Positions 48,310-57,182 of a stretch of 61,633 nt of DNA are shown piece after piece. The position numbers were made by a program, and so were the translations under genes. The stretch's first letter is position 1. Each line of letters opens with the position of its first letter. Location: contig PDIP01000047.1 in assembly GCA_002811645.1 (NCBI GenBank), positions 1 to 61,633 of the forward strand, read 5' to 3'. The stretch is from Corallochytrium limacisporum (taxonomy: Eukaryota; Opisthokonta). The notes beneath the pieces were generated by a model. That model had not been told where the DNA came from. It was given only the letters and a program-made list of their open reading frames with translations, and did not search any database.

Positions 48310-50826
48310 TTACGATGCCTCTTCGGTCTTGACTTCTCCACCATTCGCGTTGGCGTTAGGGGCTGACGATTCCGAAGTGGCCATCGCGTTGGCAAACGGA
48401 TGATTGTTGTTGTTGATCTGGTTCAGAATGTCATCCAGGTCAAGGTGTGTGTAGTCATTTTCCTCAACATTGCGGGGCGCCGACTTTTCATTCTCCCCGG
48501 GGGCGACTGAAGCGGGAGTACCAAAGGTCATGTCCCCAAGGTCCGCAGTGATTTGGTTGACAGCATTGGGGATGACCGTCGTGATACCCGTCCGCACGTA
48601 GGAGTTCTTCTCCTGCTCCTTGTTGTCCCCGTCTGTGCTGTAGTAGGGTCCGAAAGCCTCGTCCTTGTCCCGGTTGGGATACAGAGTCCGGAGCTGGGGC
48701 AAATCGTGAACGCGGTCAGCGAGACCACGGATCGCAAGATCCTTGGAGAACCATGGCTGCAAGTGCCAAACCTGCTTCTGACCGTCCTCGTTCTGGCTCA
48801 CCCAGGCCACACTCATGCCACCAATTTCAGAGTCACTGAAACGCAAAATGAACGTACCAGGTTGGCACTGCAAGAGCAGGTCTTGTGCGTGCTGCTTGCC
48901 GATGAAGCCCACAATGAGTCCAGCCTTCCATGTTGCAACCAGATGGCGCTTAACGACCTCTTCAATGCCGTAGAACCATTCCCAGAAGGTGAAGTTGCGG
49001 TTCTGCAGAGGCTCCTTGTTGAACTTATGCCACGTGCAAATGTAATCGGACCCCACTCCAACCTTTTGACCCAAGTAATTCAGACCGTCAGGTTCAATTT
49101 CTCCGCCATTTATGCGCGCAAAATGTTTCGACAAGGCGGCGGCCAAATCGTTCCATGCGACGCTGTCGGGAACCTTCCAGGGCACCCGGGGATCGACGCT
49201 GAAGTGGTTGTCCCAAAGAACGGTGGCCTCAGCATTCGGCAGCTGATTACCGTGCACAATCACAACGATGGGCAGGGACAGCGCGTAGAGCGTCAGCGTG
49301 ATGTCGTTGGGGATGGAGATCGACATGCAGAAACACATGGCGAACTTTTCTTCCGTCACAGTCTCGTCGCTCTTCAAATCACCACGTCGAATCTTTCGGA
49401 GACTCATGTTCTTGAAGTACGCGCGCAGAATCTGGTCGCTCTCGCTGTAGTCCATGACCGATGTGTTGTTGAGAATGTCACCACAGTTGGGCAGGTTCTC
49501 GCCATAGTGGCCCGTACCGGCACCAGTGGCAATGCGGTCTCCTGCCCGACTCCGCTTGCTGCGGGGACCGTTGGCGGCAACGGCAGCGGCAATGTTCCTG
49601 GTGGATGCGCTGGCCAGATCACTGGTCCGCAGTGAAGCAGGAAGCTGCACATCCAGGTTGCTGCCGTCAAAGCCCTCGGGCATGTGTCCGATTTCGGAAA
49701 AGATGGCGGCGGCCTGATATTCATTGACCACCGTAGCGGTGACCTCTGGAGGGTTGACGGGAACGTTCAGTACCTGACTGATGAGGAATCGACAGGACGA
49801 CTGGAACTTGGTCTGCGTCTTCAGTACCTGAGGAGGCTGCTGATCGATCAGGAAAGCCCGCTGAATCAGCTCAATGAGAACGTCCAGAATAAGCTTGCGC
49901 ATGACCAGGATGCGATCCTCGCTCTGGGACATGGGCAGTTGCTGCATCAGCATCTGCACGTGCCGGGTCTGGTTCTTCGTGCTGAACACAATCTCTGCGA
50001 GCTTTTCGAACCAGGTCTGGTATGTGGCAAGCACCTCGTTGCTCTGTTCCTGAGTCAGAGTACCCAGGCGCACCTTTTCACGGAACTGAATGGTCTTGTT
50101 CACCACAACGTGGCGCTGCAGACGCGTAATCAGCTGAATGTTCTCCTCCAGTTTGCCGAGCAGAGTGTGACGGAACTGCAGACAGTTCTTGGCCTTCTGG
50201 CTCACACTCTTCTCAAGCTGCTGGTAGTTCTGCTGCAACTGCTTGTAGTTGGCCTCCTTTTCGGACATTTGCTGCAGAATCTGCTGGTACTTGGCAGCCT
50301 CCTGGTATTGGAAGATAACATCTTCCTGCAATTGGCGGAGCTGCTTAATGTCATTGTCTGCATCCCGAGCTCTGCCCTTTGTGGCCTCAATCTCGTACAT
50401 AATCTTCTCGTGGTCTGCGGTCAAGACGTGCTGTGCGCTAGTCACGGTTGGAGCACCCTTCTCGAGAATCTCCTTCTCGCGCTTCAGGGCATTCGACACG
50501 ACCTGGACAAAGCCCATGGGGTCATTTTCGCACATCTGACGGTAGCTGGTCGCAATTTCTTCCAGCCGCAGACGCAGCAGAAAGCTATCTCCCGGCTGGC
50601 TGGAAATTTGCTGCAGGTACTTGTGCACCTCCTCGAAGAGCTCGCGAACCTTGGTTGCGGCCTGTTGCTGGCCGTCGTCACTGCCGGCCTTGATGGACTC
50701 CCAGTTCTGTTTCTCAAACCATTCCGCAAAGTAGTGCCTCAACTCGATGGGGAATGAGTAACCGTACAGTTCACGCACTGCCGGCATCTGGTGCACCTTC
50801 GACCAGGTTTCTCCCTGGGTCGCCAT
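48310..50826 (-). CDS. STAT: STAT transcription factor, STAT5-like
   Basis: An 838-residue signal transducer and activator of transcription with the full animal-type order. It has an N-terminal interaction domain (about 1-125), a four-helix coiled coil (about 130-330), a DNA-binding domain (about 335-540, with LYALSLPIVVIVHGNQLPN) and a linker (WDNHFSVDPRVPWKVPDSVA). The SH2 domain (about 620-735) carries the phosphotyrosine-binding Arg662 in GTFILRFSDSEIGG and LAIRGLADRVHDL. A single tyrosine follows in NSYVRTG (Tyr743), at the position phosphorylated in animal STATs. The C-terminal tail has an acidic hydrophobic motif THLDLDDILNQI. The DNA-binding, linker and SH2 blocks resemble STAT5 more than STAT1. 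The frame opens with TTG; ATG 50826 is used. No introns. Confidence 0.95.
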   Translation of the reverse strand: MATQGETWSKVHQMPAVRELYGYSFPIELRHYFAEWFEKQNWESIKAGSDDGQQQAATKVRELFEEVHKYLQQISSQPGDSFLLRLRLEEIATSYRQMCENDPMGFVQVVSNALKREKEILEKGAPTVTSAQHVLTADHEKIMYEIEATKGRARDADNDIKQLRQLQEDVIFQYQEAAKYQQILQQMSEKEANYKQLQQNYQQLEKSVSQKAKNCLQFRHTLLGKLEENIQLITRLQRHVVVNKTIQFREKVRLGTLTQEQSNEVLATYQTWFEKLAEIVFSTKNQTRHVQMLMQQLPMSQSEDRILVMRKLILDVLIELIQRAFLIDQQPPQVLKTQTKFQSSCRFLISQVLNVPVNPPEVTATVVNEYQAAAIFSEIGHMPEGFDGSNLDVQLPASLRTSDLASASTRNIAAAVAANGPRSKRSRAGDRIATGAGTGHYGENLPNCGDILNNTSVMDYSESDQILRAYFKNMSLRKIRRGDLKSDETVTEEKFAMCFCMSISIPNDITLTLYALSLPIVVIVHGNQLPNAEATVLWDNHFSVDPRVPWKVPDSVAWNDLAAALSKHFARINGGEIEPDGLNYLGQKVGVGSDYICTWHKFNKEPLQNRNFTFWEWFYGIEEVVKRHLVATWKAGLIVGFIGKQHAQDLLLQCQPGTFILRFSDSEIGGMSVAWVSQNEDGQKQVWHLQPWFSKDLAIRGLADRVHDLPQLRTLYPNRDKDEAFGPYYSTDGDNKEQEKNSYVRTGITTVIPNAVNQITADLGDMTFGTPASVAPGENEKSAPRNVEENDYTHLDLDDILNQINNNNHPFANAMATSESSAPNANANGGEVKTEEAS

Positions 50827-51266
50827 TGTGTCGGTTGAGATTGGCAACTCGACTATTTATTCCTGACTTAAAGTTTCTTTCTTGGTTTATGCGTAGCGCG
50901 CTTCCGATATTCCAATGATTCGATTTGATGTGGTTCAACCTCAGACTGTCCCGTACATATTTTAACCAATGGTGATCGCCCTGAGGAAACCTTTCTGGCT
51001 GGTTGTGAGCCGGTTGTATATCGTAGAGCGAAACTTTGTGGACTATAGTACTTGATTACTGACCAAGTTCACATACCTTTCCCAATTTAGAAACACGATT
51101 CTGGCAGTCTCCGAAAAACTGCCAGGTATGTGTTTACTTTTGGAAAAAACTTTTCCTGTGTCCCTGTACCAGAAGCCCACATTGCTACCAACGGCTGCTT
51201 TGTCGTCGCTGTTTCCAAAGGTTTCCAAAGGTTTCTCTTTCCGGAAAACTCCCGTGCGTGCGTCTG

Positions 51267-51303
51267 TTGTGTGTGTGTGTGTGCAGTGGTGTGTGTGTGT
51301 GCG
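51267..51303. repeat. GT-rich microsatellite
   Basis: Interrupted GT repeat about 440 bases upstream of the STAT start. Confidence 0.85.
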
Positions 51304-51617
51304 TCCACCGCCGAGCGAGAGTGCCTTCAAGTCACAAGGTCCGCTCGTACTGCCTGTGTCTGAGGCCTGTGCCTGGAGGGAGTGGCTCCCGCTTACCTAC
51401 ACAAACACACCGCCGTCCAAAAATAATGTAAAAAAAAATATCTGTTTCTGAGTGCGGCGGCAGCAGCAGCAGTTCCTTCACGGAGCGCGGACGGGCGGCC
51501 GCGCCGCTGGTCGGAGCGGGGCAGGGGGGGACCCACACACACACACTCACACAGAGCGGAGGGGACCGAGAAGGGAAACGAAAATAGAAAGTATACGAAA
51601 AAGAAGAGAGTGGCCCC

Positions 51618-51633
51618 GCCTCCCCGGGGGGGG
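51618..51633. repeat. C4G8 block
   Basis: C-run joined to G-run within the STAT upstream region. Confidence 0.7.
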
Positions 51634-52574
51634 ATTCCGATGGCCCTGAACCGCAAGACGGAGAGAGAGAGAGTGAGCGCAGAGGAGAGAGGGAGGGTGG
51701 GGTGGGGTGGGTGGGCGCCAGGCGCCAACCTCGGGGATAGTGCCTGACTGCGAGTCTGCGCTTGAGAAGAGTTTTTTTTCTTTTTTGAAAACCGGGGATC
51801 AAAAAAAAACAAACGAGGAACAAAAGAAAAGAAAGGAAGAAGGAGTGCGAGGGTGAGAGACAGTGAGAACAAAATACGAGCAGCCAAACCACCCGCACTC
51901 CGTCCCACCTTCACCTTTCGCTCCCCTCTCCCCTCCGGGAAAAAGGGAGGGGCGGCGGCAGAGGGCAGCGTAGGGAAGGACGCATTGCGAAATAAAAATA
52001 AAAAGAAATAAAGAAAGGAAAGGAAGAAACAATGGACAACCCAGGCAGAGCGAGTGGAGCGGCGGGGAAGGAAGTGAGCACCAAGGAAAAGAGAAAGGGC
52101 ACTAATAAAAAAACACAGAGCGTGCGAGGGAGCGCGAGTGGAGTGAGAGAAACGGGACACAATGAGAGCGAACGAAATGCCACCACCACCACCACCAAAA
52201 AAAAAAAATTGAAAATTGATAGAAATGGGGTCGGCGAAGGAGGGGTTTAAGCTGGCCTGTGGTTGGCGGTTGACCTGTCCCTGATAAGCTAGGCAGAAGA
52301 ACTTGAAAAAAAAAACACCCGAGAGAAAGAGGCAAGACAAGACACAGAGAGAGAGAGAACGAGAGAGAGAGGTACGGAGAGGGTGTAGAGCGTGGAAGCG
52401 TGGCGCAAGCGGGAGACTGGGACTTAACCGCTACCTTCCAACCGCATCAATGGACATACCACCGCGCCGATAGCAAGCCACCCGACTTGAATTGTGAGAA
52501 GAGATTGCGCGCGAGATGACTCCGGGTTCGCCGTTGCAGCCCCTTTCTTCCCGGGGGAACAGCAGCGAATACTT

Positions 52575-52604
52575 GGAGAGAGAGACACACACAGAGACAC
52601 AGAC

Positions 52605-52645
<41 letters not shown>
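52575..52645. repeat. GA/CA compound microsatellite
   Basis: Interrupted GA and CA repeats ending in about 17 perfect GA units, inside a long purine-rich tract. Confidence 0.9.
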
Positions 52646-52650
<5 letters not shown>

Positions 52651-55466
52651 AGGAAGGAGAAGGAGAGGGGGGGTGCGGGGTGGGGGACTTCGCCTGTTGT
52701 TGTTTGCCGCCTGGGAGGAACTACAGAAAAGCCGCAAAAAGATACTCTCACCACACCCAAGCACCTGATTCACATATTTCTATACTTAAACAACGTACAG
52801 TTTATTGTACCGTTGGGCTCCTCTCTGCGATAATTTTTTCGTCTTCGGTTCTTCCCAGTGTTTTCACAAAAGGAAGGAAAACAACCGAAAGGCAAAGAAA
52901 AGAAACACTTTCAGGACATACACAATAATAGGTCCCGCCAACGGGGACGAGGGTTTCCTTGACTCAGCATAGAGAATCTATGGTGTCAAATGGTAGTCAA
53001 ACAGCTACCAACTCTCTCGCACACGAACAATGCAACACTTCGCCCTCTCGCGGGGCCGGAGACGACGGGAAGAAGGGGGTGGGAGACAAGGATGTCAACT
53101 TCATTAGGACCCCAACGACACGTTCCCCCCTAGCTTGCCGCTACTGCGACTACTGCGTACGTGCGTGTGCGTGTGTATGTTATTCTTTTGCTTCCTTTGA
53201 TATGCTTGGAGCAAGAGTTGGTCGTGACGGCCACCACCAGCCCCTCCCCCCCCCTCTCTTCCCCAATCCCCTCCCTCGGTCCCCCCCCTGCGCGTAGACC
53301 CAACCATCCCTGGCCCCCTCCTCCCCGCCATCCCCTCCCGTGAAAAAAAAAAGGGAAAAATTATTGGGTTTGAGTTGCACCTTAAAAACTCCCCGTTCAC
53401 GACATGGACTGCTGCTAGGTGGAACCGGAAGTTAAAGAATGGGACAAAAAGTCCATGGGAGCACGCCCATGCGTGGAGTTTATTGATGCATGCTGGTGGC
53501 GATGTGGTCGAGTGTGTGAGTAATAGGAGCTCTATTATACACGTATTTCGGTGATGGTAGAAACCATGACCTAACCGGTTGCGTTACTGTCACCCATGCA
53601 TCATCGTGCTATAACAGTAATATTATGGACACGGGTAGGCTTAGGGAGTTTCTACTTATCTACTCTCCGTGGGCTATGTGTGTGACGATTTGTTTGACGA
53701 TCCAAACCTCTTTCACCATGGTTGTCCATTTATCCCTTGCTGTGCGTGCTGCCAATACTGCCAATGAATGCCATGCTAATCTGCTCCATCTCATCAATCA
53801 TTCATCCACGAGCAACTCAAAACAATCCACCACTTACTTCGCAGGGTTAGAAGTCATGTGGAAACATTCACAGCATTGGGATGACTGTTAATCGACCGTG
53901 CCCCGGACCCGAATTCTAGTTCCAGCTTGGTCAAGCTCGGGTCCTGCTCCGCGCACATTGGAGCAATTCTCCTCCTTCGTCGTTGCGTTTCCATTTACTT
54001 TGTTGAGTGTATTCACTATTATACAAAAATTTGTGCAGCGCCGAACCATTCTGGGTGTGTCAACCTCCGAGCTGATGACAGATCAAATTTCGTAATCTTC
54101 AACTTGCTTATATTGTGTATGGATTTCGCATTAGCGAGGGACAGGAATGGAAGTTTCGTCTAAGAAATTTCCTTCTATATCTAGAATGCTACAGGTATAT
54201 ATCTAATGTGACAATACCGCAACAGGTACGCTCGGGTCCTAGCACATAAAGTACTAGAACTACCATTGTTATTGCTGTGTTGTTCTAACGTAGCTGAGCG
54301 GTTTCAGGTCCCGCCCCAGAGATTGGAATGAGGTACAGGGAAGAAAAAGTTTTTTCATCATCAACCACGGTTCCTATTCTCTATGTATTTTGACCACAAC
54401 TGGGCGCCCAGAAAAAATGGAAACAAGACGGTGGCGTGAAAAGGGAAGAATCGAAAAGAGTCAGAGGTTGAAGCAGAGTCAGGACGGACATTAATGACAG
54501 TGCTGAGTTCGCGCATGCCGATGACCAATCATGAATGTATTGAAGGTTGTTGTCCGTCCTGGTGAACTTCGATGCCGCCTGTGCTTGCCAGGGCCTGTCC
54601 GCGGACGCAGAGTGGGTCATAAAAGCCATTAGTGGGTCCATAGCTTGTGGCGGGCAAAAGACGAACATTCACCATACCAATAGCGGATTCGTGATCTATC
54701 CCGGGGTAAACCGGACAGAGATTCCTTATCCGGCTGTTCCGTTTTATCAAGACTGTTCGATTGACTTTCACATGTGCTGCACTTTGAAGAAAGAGGTCCG
54801 AAAACTTCCGAAAGCTTACTATTTATCACGTCCACAATCACATCACATCGCAAACAGACAGACCTGCACTCGTATCGGTACCTCACTTCCGTCGCTTGAA
54901 ACAGACGCATCAGTTGGTATTAGATCTGTTTCTGTTCACCGGCAGCAAAACCCAAACTAGTACATTACCTATGCCGAAAGATTTGCTTGCGCAGCAAAAT
55001 TTGCATCCCAGGTCCCCCTTTAACACCCCTCCCACCAAGGGGGCCTCCCCACCGGGCCAGATGAGAAAGTCACCGTTGAACCACGATTGGGACCGAGGTG
55101 GGCTATTTTCTTTTTCCTATGGGGAGGGGGTACTGGGCACACCCGCGGCCCGCGTGGGTGTTCTCGTCTGATACAAATAGAGCGGAGAAATAAGACCCAA
55201 ACCAGGAAAAATCAAAAATCCTATGTACACGCATTTGCAGTGCGGGATAAGATTGGGTAAAGGGACGAGAGGCGGGGGGAAAAGAGCCCAAAGGGACCAT
55301 GAAAAGACACACGGAGGAATGGCCACTGCCGCAGGGAGAGCAGGGCGAAAAAAAAACACGTCTCTCACAGGGTGCACCCCTTGTGATACTCGAGACTGCC
55401 ACTGGCCAGTGAATTGCAAGAGGACGGAAGGGGGGGGGACTTCGGAGTCTACGAACGGGTGATCCG

Positions 55467-55916
55467 TCAGAGCGGGCAGTCCCAAAAAAGCGTACAGACG
55501 GGAGAGTAATTCAAAGGCCGACGACAAAAGAGAAAAACTGCAACTCTTGGTCTAGTGTGGCTGGGTACTTTGACTATACACTCCGATGCTTCTTTCCCAC
55601 TGCCGGTCAAGGGGGTTGAGGGGGTGTCCCAGGTGCGAAACTTTACCATCCACGCGTCAACATAACAATGGGAGGCAATAAACAGCAAGATCGCTAGCAT
55701 CAACAGTGTATTCTCCAGAATTCCCGATGATGATAAACCAGTGAGCAAACTGAACCGAGTACAGAAAGAAATAAGGGCAATACTGACACACAAGAGAAAT
55801 ACCATGGTCCAAACCCACAGCTGGGCCCCACTCGGACCCCACATAGGAGGTCCGCGACACATCCACAGGCAGAAAGGCTGTTGGCTTGGTGCACCAGATC
55901 GGTCCCAGTTGTCCAA
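55467..55916 (-). other. Candidate small membrane-protein exon (weak)
   Basis: The minus-strand frame has two strongly hydrophobic segments (WTMVFLLCVSIALISF and LLMLAILLFIASHC) separated by a short polar loop. It begins with TTG, and other frames across the same stretch are also open. A CAACAG acceptor-like site precedes the hydrophobic part. It may be an exon of a spliced membrane protein, but chance is about as likely. Confidence 0.2.
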
Positions 55917-56609
55917 GCGTCGCGCTGTCGTGGAGAGAACACACCCATGTAACTGAGGACAGCTCGCGTTATGGTATGCATTATGTATTAATATATCAAA
56001 ATGGTGTATCGCTCACACCTATCTATAAGAGACTTGGATATTATCTGCCGCAGACAGTGCCCAGGCGCTTCGGCCACCCTCCTGTGTAAAGCTGTCGCCA
56101 GGAGGGAGGCCATAGCCCAGCCTTTTCTATAATATATGTACTTCCATTTTTAAACTGTACTGATCATAATCGACCAATTCGGTGCGCCCTCTTCCACCTA
56201 CATATGCCTGCCTTTCCGTCGGTCTGAAGCTTGTGGCGCTCGCCGGGACCAAACCCTTGGGAAAGAGAGGGCAACGGGCCCGGGGGGACTTATAATAGAC
56301 TCCCGATATAAATTCATTTAAATTACGAATTATGGGCTGGGTTGGGTTTTCAGTTTTAAAGGGTCGTGGCTGTTTTTGTTTAAACCGCCGAGCAAAGTGC
56401 TTCGTGGTTTGGACGCTCGGGAAAACCTTGGCTTCGAGTGATTAGCACTACACCTTAGTGATTTCTGGGCGGCAGAGATGTGTTAAGCTATTTCTTGGCG
56501 TCTTTACTTGTCGAAATTTATATTACAGATGACAATGATATGACAATGACGAAGGCCATCGGATTGGTTCGACTGCAAAAAGGGGACGTGTGTTTTCATA
56601 GCGACAAAG

Positions 56610-57131
56610 ATGACGGATCAACCGGAGGCCCCGTTCAACAAATGGGACAATGCAGCTCTTCGCAACAACATTGGTGATAAAATTAGTCAGTTGATGAAAG
56701 GTATGGGATACACCGAGAATACCACAGCAGAAGACATCCGCTTGACCCTCCACGCTGTGGCCACAGTAATTGCCGTTATCAGCGGCGTATACGGGCTCTA
56801 CGTGCCTCTCAATGAGAGCTACTTTCAACAGTTAGCACTTTTTCTACTTTACGGTGCCCTCTTCCTGGGTGGCTACGCCACAACCTATCGTTTGCCGGAT
56901 GGATGCACCTTTGTGGGACGAAACAAGCAGGGTGAGGATGTTTACGTTGTCTCCAAGCTGCCCGCCATGACTGGGCGCTTGACACTGGGCATGCGGATAG
57001 GTACCACAAAGAAACAGATTAATCTGGATGAGTTTAGTGTTGGTGAGATCGTCCACGTCGATGGATTTGTTTCTGATGATGCCTTAAAGAAGAAACTGCA
57101 GAAGCTCGAATCAAACTGCAAGAAGGCTTAG
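56610..57131 (+). CDS. SPCS2: Signal peptidase complex subunit 2 (SPCS2)
   Basis: Non-catalytic subunit of the ER signal peptidase complex, 173 residues. The N terminus FNKWDNAALRNNIGDKI matches the SPCS2 pattern of a WD segment before the first membrane helix. Two membrane helices follow at about residues 45-65 and 74-93, with a short lumenal turn. The cytosolic domain contains YVVSKLPAMTGRLTLGMRIG and ends in a Lys-rich helix. It is slightly shorter than vertebrate SPCS2. ATG 56610 is the first start in frame. It is tail-to-tail with ITFG1 (51 bp), another secretory-pathway gene. Confidence 0.88.
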   Translation: MTDQPEAPFNKWDNAALRNNIGDKISQLMKGMGYTENTTAEDIRLTLHAVATVIAVISGVYGLYVPLNESYFQQLALFLLYGALFLGGYATTYRLPDGCTFVGRNKQGEDVYVVSKLPAMTGRLTLGMRIGTTKKQINLDEFSVGEIVHVDGFVSDDALKKKLQKLESNCKKA

Positions 57132-57182
57132 ATATAATTGCATGAGTTATAAGAATACGGAATCTTTAGTATTGTGTTAGTT

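Larger units (their letters stand above)
50827..56609. other. 5.8-kb gene-poor region between STAT and SPCS2
   Basis: The longest gap in the window. 51240-51310 is GT-rich. 51640-52420 is almost purely purine on the plus strand with GA microsatellites. 52575-52645 is a GA repeat and 53230-53340 a C-rich run. 53400-56600 returns to ordinary composition but shows no convincing gene. A minus-strand frame 55467-55916 encodes two hydrophobic segments and is listed separately. I see no tRNA or rRNA. Confidence 0.55.

Noticed and set aside
51393-52340. Minus-strand 315-codon open frame upstream of STAT
   Set aside because: It is the complement of a purine tract, giving Phe/Ser/Leu/Pro-rich nonsense. 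It begins in low-complexity DNA and has no homology.
54547-54960. Plus-strand 137-codon frame in the large gap
   Set aside because: Begins with TTG, with no ATG until late. The minus-strand frame over the same bases is also open and neither shows a domain.
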